The position numbers and the translations under genes were made by a program. A stretch of 64,000 nucleotides of DNA from Euphorbia lathyris (taxonomy: Eukaryota > Streptophyta > Magnoliopsida > Malpighiales > Euphorbiaceae): the NCBI RefSeq assembly GCF_963576675.1, contig NC_088917.1:16396001-16460000 (forward strand). Direction: 5' to 3'. Under the pieces are notes generated by a model. The model was not told where the DNA came from and did not search any database. It saw only the letters and a program-made list of their open reading frames with translations. This document shows positions 11,736 to 22,155 of this stretch, piece after piece; the first letter of the stretch is position 1; each line of letters starts with the position of its first letter.

Positions 11736-12442
11736 TGTTTGCACCATAATTTAATTTTTTTGGCTTTTATATATTTTTAATTTATTAATTGGCCTAACTT
11801 ATGTCTAAATAGATTTTTTCAAGAATGAACATCGGGGTAAACCAATCTCCTAAGGTGAACCCCAGAGTAAACTTAAGGTAAATCAAAGGGACATCAGAAG
11901 GTCAGTTAATATTTTAACGTGTATTTTGTGAGCCAATTAGAATGCAGGAAAGTTAGAAAGCGTCGTAAGCAATCCATCGTGAAAGTCAAAGTGAAACAGT
12001 TATTCAAGACGTGGTTTGAATGTGGAGAACGTGACTTGTGGAAGCAAGCAGGAAGTTACCTCTAACATCTATAAAAGGAAGGAATCACGATGAAACAACC
12101 CCAATTCAACAACTCAAAAACTCAACAGACACAAGCCAAAACTCTAGCAATTTATCTATAGACTTCAGCACTTTTACAATTCTCAATTGTTTCTTTAGTT
12201 TCAATTTCCAGATCCAAAGTCCATTTATTTCCCAGTACAATTTTTATTTTATTTGTTGTTCAACCATTTCTGTAAGGTCGGTATCGTTTTGATAATCGAA
12301 TCTTTGGAATTTTACGGTCTCTTTATTCCATTCAATCGTTTGATAATTAGAAGTTATTTAGGCGCACTCAATTTTATTCCATAGTTCGAGAATACTATAA
12401 TTCTCTGGCACACCCGCATATTTCCCACGAAAGAGCCAAACA
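11736..12442 (+). repeat. 5' LTR of nested gypsy element (707 bp)
   Basis: Starts TGTTTGCACC and ends GAGCCAAACA. A TATA box (TATAAAA) lies near 12070. The 84-residue open frame at 12038-12292 recurs in the other LTR and has no protein-like features. Confidence 0.95.
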
Positions 12443-12446
12443 AAAA

Positions 12447-12465
12447 TTGGCACGCCCAGTGGGAC
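12447..12465 (+). promoter_or_regulatory. Primer-binding site of nested gypsy element
   Basis: TTGGCACGCCCAGTGGGAC begins four bases after the 5' LTR, where minus-strand synthesis is primed by a tRNA 3' end. I did not assign the tRNA. The gag ATG follows at 12475, so the leader is very short. Confidence 0.7.
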
Positions 12466-12474
12466 TCAATCACA

Positions 12475-14355
12475 ATGCCACCGAAGAAAAGTGATAAGAG
12501 CAACAAAGATCCTGTAGTTGCAAGTTCTGAAGAAGAGGAGGTCATGGTAACAGGCAATGTTCCACAGATGGTGGGACGAATCGAAGGGGAAAAGGTTACT
12601 AGCCCCAGAGGAGAATCATGGATCTCTACAGAGATCCAAAATTCACCATTCTGGGAGAGGCGTTTCAGTTCCATCGAGAAGAATATGGAAGCTCTGCGGA
12701 GTGACATAGATTTGAAGATGGATAAAATACTCCAGAAGCTGTCAGAACCAGGGGTAATCAAGAATGGAGAAAACCATGTTCCTCAAGGTTCCCCAGATTC
12801 CAATGGGGGACGTGGGGTGTCCGGCGCTGAGAAGTATCAAATTCCACCCTTGAGGGACGAAGTTGTCTTGCAGAAGGCCGCTAGTTCAGCAGGCCGAGAA
12901 AATACTGGTAAGTCACCAGTTTCTCAATATTTTGGAAACACTAATCCTACCTCCCACACAGCTTCATATCATGAGGAGGCAGGAGGCCACCATATCACTG
13001 GGGACATGGGGGGAAACTATAGAGACAATGGAAGGAACACTAGATTTCTTCATATGCCTTACGGTCACCATCAGAATGGCATGCGTCAACAAGTTCCAGC
13101 ATTCAATATGGAGGCTGTGAGAGAAGTTGTCCAAGAGCTGTATGGGCCTGGCCTTCGTCAAGTTGGCCGTCCTGAGTTCTACAAGCCTTACCCTCATGTG
13201 ATTGACATGGAGAATCCTTACCCAAGGGGATACAGAGTACCTGACTTCTCCCTATTCTCTGGGGAAGATGGTTTGTCAACTTTGGAGCACGTAGCAAGGT
13301 TCATGATTCAGTGTGGAGAACTTGCCAACTACCCTAATTTCAATCATCTCAAGTTGAGGCTCTTCCCAAATTCTCTGACGGGACCAGCCTTCACTTGGTA
13401 TGCTACTCTCCCTAGGGACTCCATCCATGGTTGGCACGATATGGAGAGGCAATTTCACACTCAATTCTTCAGAGCAGAGCCAGAAGTATGTGTTGCAGAA
13501 CTTTCTAGGCTTACTCGGAAGGGAGGTGAAAGAGCAGACCATTTCATTTCTCGTTTCAAAAGGATGAGGAACAGATGCAATGTCTATCTCCCAGAGGTGG
13601 AGTACGTGAAGATGGCCCAGAGGGGACTTGACATCGAGCTGAGGAAGAAGTTCCAAGGAATGGAGTTCATAGACTTTTATGAGTTAGCTGCCAAGGTGAC
13701 GGAGTACGAAGATCTGTTGAGGGAAGAGAGTCACAGAAAGAAGAGTGCCATGGGAACTTATTGCCAAGAAATATACCATGAGGTTGCAGTAGAAGATCTT
13801 AAAAGTACAGGGACTCATGTTTGCCCCTTACTCCACTCCACCGGAGGACATGATGCAGCAAAGAAATCTTTTAATGATAAACCTCCGCAATTCAGCTTTG
13901 ATGTGTCCAAGAGTGATGCTCTTTTTGACTTTCTCTTAAAGGAGAAGTTTATTACTTTGCCTGCAGGTCATAAAATGCCAACAAAAGAAGAAACCAAAGG
14001 GAAGACATATTGCAAGTATCATGATTACTGGAATCATGCAACCAACAATTGTTGGGGTTTCAAGAATGCAGTTCAGGAAAGAATCAACAAGGGAATTCTT
14101 AAGTTCCCAGAGAAGAAAGAAGCAATGTTGGTTGATGAAGATCCTTTTCCACCGGTGGTGACTATGAACATGGTGGCAGTAGATATGCGATATGTCCTCA
14201 ATAGGAAGAAAGAAGACCTTCGTTTGAGACTTACAGAGTCCAAGAAGGAGAAAGGCAGAAGTTACCATACTTGGATCCCTAAGGAGTATCTCAGAGGTCC
14301 TGATGAACTTCAAGCTAACATCAGGGAGCAAGGGGGTCAGAAGTCAAAAATTTGA
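12475..14355 (+). CDS. Gag of nested gypsy element (626 aa)
   Basis: Structural capsid-like protein. An acidic and glycine-rich N-terminus leads into the retrotransposon gag domain at about residues 250-420, with the typical stretch FPNSLTGPAFTWYATLPRD and a SRFKRMRNRC motif. A Cys-His motif CKYHDYWNHATNNC lies at about residue 513 in place of a classic CCHC knuckle. The frame ends with TGA (14353-14355), and the same frame reopens directly as the protease region. This stop is either a real gag terminator needing readthrough or a point mutation. The ATG is 32 nt after the LTR and is the first available. Confidence 0.85.
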   Translation: MPPKKSDKSNKDPVVASSEEEEVMVTGNVPQMVGRIEGEKVTSPRGESWISTEIQNSPFWERRFSSIEKNMEALRSDIDLKMDKILQKLSEPGVIKNGENHVPQGSPDSNGGRGVSGAEKYQIPPLRDEVVLQKAASSAGRENTGKSPVSQYFGNTNPTSHTASYHEEAGGHHITGDMGGNYRDNGRNTRFLHMPYGHHQNGMRQQVPAFNMEAVREVVQELYGPGLRQVGRPEFYKPYPHVIDMENPYPRGYRVPDFSLFSGEDGLSTLEHVARFMIQCGELANYPNFNHLKLRLFPNSLTGPAFTWYATLPRDSIHGWHDMERQFHTQFFRAEPEVCVAELSRLTRKGGERADHFISRFKRMRNRCNVYLPEVEYVKMAQRGLDIELRKKFQGMEFIDFYELAAKVTEYEDLLREESHRKKSAMGTYCQEIYHEVAVEDLKSTGTHVCPLLHSTGGHDAAKKSFNDKPPQFSFDVSKSDALFDFLLKEKFITLPAGHKMPTKEETKGKTYCKYHDYWNHATNNCWGFKNAVQERINKGILKFPEKKEAMLVDEDPFPPVVTMNMVAVDMRYVLNRKKEDLRLRLTESKKEKGRSYHTWIPKEYLRGPDELQANIREQGGQKSKI

Positions 14356-14361
14356 GTAGAA

Positions 14362-15552
14362 GTGAAGAGCATCGGAGGGAATCACTATGAAAGAAGAGTT
14401 CAGACTGAGAGGAATCAAAAACCTCTAAAAAGTGAATTTCACCGAGAGAAGCATTCCCCAACTGCCGATCAGAGGAGACCTCGTTTTGTGGTGCCTCAGG
14501 CAGAAACTTCTGGTAAGTGGCGCGTGGTGCGCCATAAAAAGTTCCCCCAACCTCTTACAAGAACACAGAAGAGAAGGATGCAACGTAAGAGGGCAGCTGT
14601 TGAAAGACACCATGATGAGAAAGAGGAAGTAGGCAAACCGGACGAAAAAGAAGAAGTGAAAGCTGGTGAACCAGAACAAATAGTTTCAGAGGAGGAGCCG
14701 GAGGAAATCATTCAAAATGTGCGAATAGGTGACATGGTGATACCGATCAGGTGTGCAACGGCATCAGTGACATTGCCAGCTGATTTCCTAGGAAATTCAA
14801 AGGATCATCATGCTGAAGAGGAGAAGAGTTCACCTATTCCTAAGAAGAGAGATTCATTCACCAGTGGGGTCTCAATTCAATCAAGTGGCCCAGGAGAACC
14901 AAAAAGAGTAGTTTTTGAGAAACCTGCAGATAGCATGACCAAACACATCAGGCCTCTTTACATCAAGGCACATCTAAATGGCAAGCCAGTATCAAAGGTG
15001 TTGATCGATAATGGCTCTGCAGTGAATATCATGCCATTTAGGATGATGAAGACCTTGGGGAAGTCAATAGAAGATCTAATTGCCATAGAGGTTATGGTGT
15101 CAGCTTTCACAGGGGAAACCACCAAAACCTTAGGAGTTCTTCCAGTAGATATTACTGTGGGAAGCAACACATCTATAGCAGCATTCTTCGTTGTTGATTC
15201 AACAACAAGTTATCAAATCTTGCTAGGGAGAGACTGGATTCATGCCAATTGGTGTGTGCCGTCCTCACTCCATCAATTCTTGCTTTTTTGGAAAGGAAAT
15301 GAAGTAGAAGTTGTCTGGGCAGATGGGAAACCATTTACAACTCAAGATGATTCCGTGGAGGCAAGGTACTATGATGGAGTTGTGGGTCCAATAGAGTTCA
15401 GGGATGAAAGCAAGAGAGGAGGACCCAAAAGTATCACTTGGAAGAAGCAATGTCAGAACAAAGGGAAAGCTATCCTCCAACCATCAGCCATCGTTCCATC
15501 CAAAGCTTGGGGAGCGTTGGGAGAACCGATCATCGAAGAAATCGATGATTAG
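14362..15552 (+). CDS. Protease-region ORF of nested gypsy element
   Basis: In the same frame as gag, directly after its TGA. A long charged linker (residues 1-190) leads to a retropepsin-like domain with LIDNGSAVNIM near residue 216 and ILLGRDW near residue 290. The active site reads DNG rather than the usual D[TS]G. The frame ends at TAG 15550-15552, overlapping the pol start in the +1 frame through ATGATTAG (15545-15552). Confidence 0.8.
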   Translation: MKSIGGNHYERRVQTERNQKPLKSEFHREKHSPTADQRRPRFVVPQAETSGKWRVVRHKKFPQPLTRTQKRRMQRKRAAVERHHDEKEEVGKPDEKEEVKAGEPEQIVSEEEPEEIIQNVRIGDMVIPIRCATASVTLPADFLGNSKDHHAEEEKSSPIPKKRDSFTSGVSIQSSGPGEPKRVVFEKPADSMTKHIRPLYIKAHLNGKPVSKVLIDNGSAVNIMPFRMMKTLGKSIEDLIAIEVMVSAFTGETTKTLGVLPVDITVGSNTSIAAFFVVDSTTSYQILLGRDWIHANWCVPSSLHQFLLFWKGNEVEVVWADGKPFTTQDDSVEARYYDGVVGPIEFRDESKRGGPKSITWKKQCQNKGKAILQPSAIVPSKAWGALGEPIIEEIDD

Positions 15553-16627
15553 TAAGCATAATGAGAAGGAAATGGCAGTAGCTGCCGCTGCCATACAAAA
15601 AGCCCAAATGCAGCAGGTGTTGGAGGAATTACAGAAGGAAGAAGGTCTGGAGGCCCTGGGTGCTGAAGTAATCTATGAAGAAGAGCCTCTGGAAGAAGAA
15701 AGTGAAAACGTCATCCAGATAGATGAGTTGAAACCAGCTCCTTCACCACTAGAGGATGATAGATCATTAGCTAGAGATCCATTGGAGGAAGTGAACTTGG
15801 GAACTTCTGAGAGCCCAAGATGTACATACATCAGTAGTCTTTTGGATCCACACATCAAAGAGAGACTCATTGCATTGTTGCAAGAATACAAGGATTGCTT
15901 TGCATGGGAGTATCATGAGATGCCTGGACTCAGTAGAAAGTTGGTGGAGCATCGTCTGTCAATGAAGCCAGAATTCAAACCTTATAAACAACCTCCCAGA
16001 AGAATGTCCAAAGAGGTAGAATTGAAGGTGAAGGAAGAAATTGAAAAGTTGCTGAAAGCTGGATTCATAAGACCCATCAGGTATGCTCAATGGTTATCTA
16101 ATGTTGTACCGGTGGTAAAGAAGAATGGCAAGCTACGAGTTTGTGTGGACTTTAGAGACCTTAATACAGCAACACCGAAGGATGTGTATGTGATGCCCAT
16201 GGCAGACATGTTGGTGGATGCAGTAGCTAACAATGAGCTTTTATCTTTTTTAGATTGTGTGGCACGATATAATCAAATTGCCATTGCTGAAGAAGATACT
16301 TCAAAGACCGCCTTTCGATGTCCAGGTGCTATTGGGACATTTGAGTGGCTGGTCATGCCTTTTGGCTTGAAGAATGCAGGTGCTACCTACCAAAGAGCCA
16401 TGAATGCCATTTTCCATGATATGATTGGAAAAAATCTGGAGGTTTACATTGATGACATCGTCATAAAGTCCAAAAAAGAAATGGAGCACATAGATCATTT
16501 GAGATGTGGTTTTCAAAGGATGAGGGAGCATCAACTGAAACTTAATCCTCTCAAGTGTGCTTTTGGGGTGAAAGCTGGAAACTTCCTTGGGTTCCTGGTG
16601 CACCAAAGAGGCGTGGAGATAGATTAG
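15404..16627 (+). pseudogene. RT ORF of nested gypsy element, ended by an in-frame stop
   Basis: The open frame starts at 15404, but the likely functional start is the ATG at 15545, which overlaps the upstream stop. It encodes an acidic linker, then RT with the PFGLKNAGATYQR motif and the YIDDIVIKS active site at about residue 349. RT motif A reads FLDCVARYNQI: the catalytic Asp is kept, but the usual small residues after it are changed. TAG at 16625-16627 interrupts the frame within RT, and the same frame resumes at 16628. The context (GVEID before, NKAKAI after) points to a Gln codon changed to stop. Confidence 0.85.
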
Positions 16628-16645
16628 AACAAAGCCAAGGCGATC

Positions 16646-19084
16646 ATGGAGTCCAAATCCCCTAAAACAAAAAAGGAGCTTCAGCGGTTCTTGGGGCAAG
16701 TGAATTATCTCAGGAGGTTCATCTCCAACTTGGCTGGAAAATCTAAGACATTTTCTGATTTGCTGCGGTTAAAGAAAGAAGATGAATTTAAATGGGAGGA
16801 ACACCATCAGCAAGCCTTCCAGAGTATCAAAGAGTATCTATGCAAACCTCCTGTACTTATGCCGCCAAGGCCAGGTGTACCTCTGAAACTTTATCTATCT
16901 GCCGCTCATGATTCCATTGGATGCTTGTTAGCACAAAACAATTCCAAAGGATATGAGCAGGCAATATATTATCTGAGTAGATTCTTGAATGCAACTGAGG
17001 TAAAATATTCACCAATCGAGAAACTCTGCCTTACATTGTATTTTGCCTGTACCAAACTGCGGTATTATATGATTGGGGCAAGGGTGTTGGTGGTATCTCA
17101 GACTGACTTGATCAAGTACATGTTGAATAAGCCGCTCCTAACTGGGAGGATTGGAAAGTGGACGCTGGCTTTGGCAGAGTTTACTCTGGTGTACTATCCT
17201 CAAAAATCAGTGAAGGGGCAAGCACTTGCAGATTTCCTTGCAGATCACCCTTGTCTTGATGTGAAGGATGAAATAGATCAAGATCTACCAATCTTCAGTG
17301 TTGAAATATCCCGATGGATTTTGAAATTTGATGGATCTAGCACCGAGACATCTGCAGGAGCAGGAGTAGTCATTATATCCCCCATGGGAACCAAAACAAC
17401 AATGTCTTTCAACCTGGATTTCAAATGTACGAACAATCAGGCTGAATATGAAGCTGCGGTCATTGGCCTAGAGATTTTGAGGGAGTTAGGAGCAGATGAA
17501 GTCTTGATCCAAGGGGATTCCCAACTCGTGCTGAGGCAACTATCAGGAGAATACAAATGCACTAGTCTCAGCTTGGCTCCATATTATACAGCCTCTGTTC
17601 AACTACTGCAGGAATTCAATGACTTCTCCTTTCTTCATGTTCCAAGAGAGATGAACTGGGAGGCTAATGAGCTAGCTCAAATAGCCTCTGGTTTGAAAAT
17701 GTCAGAAGAACTCACCCATAAGTTGATAATGATCAAGAAGCTCAGACATCCTTCCATCATGGAGAGGGGAATTCAAGTGGAGACATTCAATACAGATGTC
17801 AATCTAGCTAGTGACTGGAGGAGTCCCATCAAGGAGTATTTGTCGAACCCAGGAAGACGTGTACCTTATTCCCTCAAGATTAGAGCATTGAACTTCTTAT
17901 TGATGGAAGGTGACTTGTACCGCAAAAATGTAGATGGACTTTTGCTGAAATGCTTAGGATTTCCAAACAGCATGGAAGTTATGAAACAAGTCCACGAAGG
18001 AGTATGTGGAGCTCATCAGGCAGGCATCAAGATGAAGTGGCTCATAAGGAGACATGGGTACTTCTGGCCATCTATGCTGAAGGATTGTATGTCTTATGCA
18101 AAAGGATGCCGCCAATGTCAAAGATATGGGCAGATTCAAAGAGTTCCTGCAGATGAGATGTACGCAGTCGTCAAGCCATGGCCCTTCAGAGGATGGGCAA
18201 TTGATTTGATAGGGAAAATTTATCCTGCATCATCAAAAGGGCACAGCTTTATGATCGTGGCAACAGACTACTTCACAAAATGGGTGGAAGCCTTACCAAT
18301 GAAGAAAGTGGACCAGAGAGATGTTGTGAAGTTCATCAAGGAGAACATCATTCACAGGTACGGGATCCCTCAGTCAATTACCACAGACCAAGGAACCATG
18401 TTCACCGGAGATGACATGAAGGACTTCATGGAAGATTATGGAATCAAGTTGTTGCACTCTACTCCTCATTATCCACAAGCTAATGGTCAAGCTGAGGCCT
18501 CCAACAAAGTTCTCATCAACATCCTTGAAAAGATGATCGAAGATAATCCCAGGGAATGGCACGTCTTACTTTCAGAAACTTTATGGGCATACAGAACATC
18601 AAAAAGGAGTGCCACAGGCGTCATTCCTTTCTCATTAACATATGGACATGATGTCGTGCTTCCTATGGAGGTAGTAGTGCCGTCCCTGAGAGTAGCCAGA
18701 CAAAATGAACTCACTCCAGCAGAATACACAGAAGCTATGATGATGGAACTTGAAGGATCTGATGAAGCTAGAATGCAAGCACTTGATCGAATGATCGCCC
18801 AAAAAAAGAAAGTAACCAAAGCATACAATAAGAGAGTGAAGAAAAAGACATTTGAAGAAGGAAACATGGTTTGGAAACTCATCTTACCAGTTGGGACTAA
18901 AGATAGAGCATATGGAAAATGGTCTCCAAATTGGGAAGGACCATTCAAAGTCTTCCAAGTTCTAAAAGGAAACTCTTATTGGTTAGCCAGCTTACAAGGG
19001 GAGCCACATAAGAGGTTCATCAATGGAAAGTACCTCAAGAAATTCTATCCCACCCTTTGGGAACTGAGGGAGCATCAGCCATAG
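16646..19084 (+). CDS. RT C-terminus, RNase H and integrase of nested gypsy element (812 aa)
   Basis: In-frame continuation of pol. The RT connection and RT-associated RNase H-like segment come first (LGQVNYLRRFI, then QAIYYLSRFL). An RNase H domain with FDGSS begins near residue 228. The integrase zinc-binding motif HEGVCGAHQ is near 450, and the core carries D in GWAIDLIGK (~519), D in TTDQGTMF (~580) and E in GQAEASNK (~616). The C-terminal region ends with KYLKKFYPTLWEL, typical of Tat integrases, and has no chromodomain. The domain itself is intact; only the upstream stops should prevent its expression. Confidence 0.9.
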   Translation: MESKSPKTKKELQRFLGQVNYLRRFISNLAGKSKTFSDLLRLKKEDEFKWEEHHQQAFQSIKEYLCKPPVLMPPRPGVPLKLYLSAAHDSIGCLLAQNNSKGYEQAIYYLSRFLNATEVKYSPIEKLCLTLYFACTKLRYYMIGARVLVVSQTDLIKYMLNKPLLTGRIGKWTLALAEFTLVYYPQKSVKGQALADFLADHPCLDVKDEIDQDLPIFSVEISRWILKFDGSSTETSAGAGVVIISPMGTKTTMSFNLDFKCTNNQAEYEAAVIGLEILRELGADEVLIQGDSQLVLRQLSGEYKCTSLSLAPYYTASVQLLQEFNDFSFLHVPREMNWEANELAQIASGLKMSEELTHKLIMIKKLRHPSIMERGIQVETFNTDVNLASDWRSPIKEYLSNPGRRVPYSLKIRALNFLLMEGDLYRKNVDGLLLKCLGFPNSMEVMKQVHEGVCGAHQAGIKMKWLIRRHGYFWPSMLKDCMSYAKGCRQCQRYGQIQRVPADEMYAVVKPWPFRGWAIDLIGKIYPASSKGHSFMIVATDYFTKWVEALPMKKVDQRDVVKFIKENIIHRYGIPQSITTDQGTMFTGDDMKDFMEDYGIKLLHSTPHYPQANGQAEASNKVLINILEKMIEDNPREWHVLLSETLWAYRTSKRSATGVIPFSLTYGHDVVLPMEVVVPSLRVARQNELTPAEYTEAMMMELEGSDEARMQALDRMIAQKKKVTKAYNKRVKKKTFEEGNMVWKLILPVGTKDRAYGKWSPNWEGPFKVFQVLKGNSYWLASLQGEPHKRFINGKYLKKFYPTLWELREHQP

Positions 19085-20240
19085 GATATAGGCAATATGT
19101 ATTTGATGTAACGCAAAGCAATTTCAATTTGAAAATTGTAAAGCTGGCTTATAGCCGCTATTTTGTTGCAATAAAATAATAGCAGGCCTCAAGGCCGCAG
19201 TTTATTCATCAAGCAATGTCTATCAAGTCTATCTAACAAAGAAATCTCTCTGAGGAGAATTTACCTTTCCCTTGATGGAATCATGTTGATTTTCTCCATT
19301 GAATTGATTGATTAGGCTTCTGCTTCTTGTCACCGGCAACCCATTGTCAGAATAAGGATTGGTAGTGCACTGATGTCCACAACAGCTTCATTGAAAACTT
19401 GAATTGGGGATGCAATCACAAGCAACTTGTTGGCACCTTGATTAAAGGAAACCGATCAATGATTGATCCGGCCTCTAATCCTTCTCACCATGAAACTTTT
19501 TGTCAGAACAGGTACTGGTTGTGCACTTATGTCCAGAGGCCTCTCTACTTCTTGGCACCGACAAACCCATCGTCAGAATAGGGATTGGTAGTGCACTGAG
19601 TCTACAACGGCTTCATTGACAAGTTCTCTTTCTCCATTGAATTGATTGATTCAGCTTCTGCCTCTTGGCACCGGCAAACCCATCGTCACAGTCAGAATAG
19701 GGATCGATAGTGCACCGATCTACACAGCAAGCTCATTGACAGATTTGTTCATACTTGTTCATACTCCAATCCAACGTGCAAGCAAGCTGAATGATGGAAT
19801 CTTCATCAACAATACTTGGTAGTGCAACACGGACAACTTGGCAGCATTGTGATTAAAGGAAACCGATCAATGATTGATTCAGCCTCTAATCGTTGGCACC
19901 GACAAACCCATCGTCAGAATGAGGATTGAACTTGTTGGCACCTTGATTAAGGAAACCGATCAATAATTGATCCGGCCTTTAATCCTTGAGGCCTTCAAAT
20001 CCTTCGTCAAAAGAGAAATCGGTTGTGCACTTATTCTCAGAGACTTCAATCAAAGGTACAAGCGAGTAAAGAGTTGGTAGTGCAATCACGAAGAACTTGT
20101 TAGCACCGTGATTAAAGGAAACCGATCAATGATTATCAATGATTGATCCGGCCTTTAATCCTTGCTACCGGTAAGCGTATCGTCACAACAGGAACTGATT
20201 CGGTTCAAGAAGATGCAACGGACAAAATAGTTCTTCAATC
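19085..20240 (+). repeat. Degenerate tandem repeats in the gypsy 3' untranslated region
   Basis: Irregular direct repeats share cores such as AAACCGATCAATGATTGAT (near 19449, 19859, 19952 and 20125), CACCGACAAACCCATCGTCA and GGTAGTGCA. Spacing varies from about 90 to 410 bp. Tat-lineage elements are known to carry fast-evolving tandem repeats in this position, and these can seed satellite DNA. Confidence 0.75.
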
Positions 20241-21448
20241 TGCAGAGCATTAAAAAAAAAAAAAGTTTATGCTGTGAAGAAAAATAATTTCTAAAACAAA
20301 GCAAGCACAATAAGAATGTTGATAAACGAAACCAGACTCAAATTCAAAGTATGGTGGAAGCTATGAAAGGCTCTCAATTGAGTGTCAGAGGATGAAGTTT
20401 GAGGATGAGTTTCTGTATGGCATTTACATCTTCGAAAGAATGAGTCTCTTATCACAAGTTGATTACCAATTCTCCATCAACGGTCGCAAATAAAGGGAAG
20501 TAATCGAAGACCAAACCCAAGCAAGAATAGGATCATTACTCACAATTGGAGGAAAAGTAAAAAGAATACCAACATCATCACTTGCAATGCTGCATCCAAA
20601 ACCTGATCTCCAGCCATTTAATATCAGCAACCGAAGCTTTAAGAAGATTCTGCACTTTCCTAAAATCGGCAACACTGATGATCGTCACAACCCGGTGAAA
20701 CACACTCCATCGCTTATACTTGCGGATTACGGTTAGGGCACGGACAAGATTCTTATAAACCTCGGCAATGATTCTCCGAACTGGGCGGTCATAGGAAGAT
20801 TGAACGGAGCCAATAAATCAGACGAGACAACGCAGCTTCTCGGAAAGAATATCGGCGCTGATGTTAGCACTCTTGCTTAAAGGAGTCGGCCTCCTCAACA
20901 GCTGAAGTGTGGTGGCTCGGTGAGGACAATCGGAAAACCTTGATATATTTCTCCTACAGATGTGTGTTTGGATTAGCAGGTAAACAAAAAGAAAAAAAAA
21001 AAAAAGGTCGAACATATATACTGATGAATTTTAGGGTTCTCTTCCACTACGATTCAGTTTTCTAATTCTAATCAAATTGATGGTTAGCTTTTTATTATAT
21101 TCTATTAGTTTTTAAGTCCACCTAAAAGTCTCAAACTCTGTGCTTCTGTTTTGATTGATCTTGTTGATTTTTTGTTTTTATCTACTTTTAAGTTCAATTT
21201 TCTTCTTTTTCTGTCCATATACATATCTTTTATAATTTATTTATATTCATTTTTTTAAAGTTTGATTTTAGATTAACTAATACCTAGTCTTTTATTTCAA
21301 TTAAGTTTCTTAAATTCGTTGGTTAAATTTGTTTTATTTTATTCTTTTGTGCATTTTTTTTTTTTTAATTTTCGAAGTCTAAAAGATTTTTTTGTTAGGG
21401 ACCAAGCATAAATTTTCGTCTCTCAAATCCATGCTTGTGGGGGGCAAT
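20241..21448 (+). other. Non-coding 3' region and polypurine tract of nested gypsy element
   Basis: No convincing ORF. An A-rich run and a mixed region (20250-21000) are followed by a T-rich stretch (21050-21400). GTGGGGGGCAAT (21437-21448) directly precedes the 3' LTR and is the polypurine tract. Confidence 0.7.
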
Positions 21449-22155
21449 TGTTTGCACCATAATTTAATTTTTTTGGCTTTTATATATTTTTAATTTATTA
21501 ATTGGCCTAACTTATGTCTAAATAGATTTTTTCAAGAATGAACATCGGGGTAAACCAATCTCCTAAGGTGAACCCCAGAGTAAACTTAAGGTAAATCAAA
21601 GGGACATCAGAAGTTCAGTTAATATTTTAACGTGTATTTTGTGAGCCAATTAGAATGCAGGAAAGTTAGAAAGCGTCGTAAGCAATCCATCGTGAAAGTC
21701 AAAGTGAAACAGTTATTCAAGACGTGGTTTGAATGTGGAGAACGTGACTTGTGGAAGCAAGCAGGAAGTTACCTCTAACATCTATAAAAGGAAGGAATCA
21801 CGATGAAACAACCCCAATTCAACAACTCAAAAACTCAACAGACACAAGCCAAAACTCTAGCAATTTATCTATAGACTTCAGCACTTTTACAATTCTCAAT
21901 TGTTTCTTTAGTTTCAATTTCCAGATCCAAAGTCCATTTATTTCTCAGTACAATTTTTATTTTATTTGTTGTTCAACCATTTCTGTAAGGTCGGTATCGT
22001 TTTGATAATCGAATCTTTGGAATTTTACGGTCTCTTTATTCCATTCAATCGTTTGATAATTAGAAGTTATTTAGGCGCACTCAATTTTATTCCATAGTTC
22101 GAGAATACTATAATTCTCTGGCACGCCCGCATATTTCCCACGAAAGAGCCAAACA
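21449..22155 (+). repeat. 3' LTR of nested gypsy element (707 bp)
   Basis: Same length and ends as the 5' LTR, with three substitutions noted by eye. Followed by the CTTTC target duplication (22156-22160). Confidence 0.95.

Larger units (their letters stand above)
11736..22155 (+). mobile_element. Complete Ty3/gypsy retrotransposon, Tat-like, 10.4 kb, nested in PG copy 1
   Basis: Both LTRs are 707 bp (11736-12442 and 21449-22155). They are flanked by a perfect 5-bp target duplication CTTTC (11731-11735, 22156-22160). The internal order is primer-binding site, gag, protease, RT, RNase H, integrase, then a 2.4-kb non-coding 3' region with tandem repeats and a polypurine tract. The LTRs differ at three positions that I could find by eye (11901/21614, 12232/21945, 12412/22125), so insertion was recent. 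Even so, coding is interrupted by TGA (14353), TAG (16625) and a frame change near 15545. Confidence 0.95.

Noticed and set aside
12038..12292. 84-residue ORF present in both gypsy LTRs (also 21751-22005)
   Set aside because: It lies wholly inside the LTR, recurs only because the LTRs are identical, and has low-complexity Asn/Ser/Phe composition.
19230..20240. CRISPR-like repeat array
   Set aside because: Repeats are degenerate with irregular spacing, lie in a plant retrotransposon 3' region, and have no cas genes.
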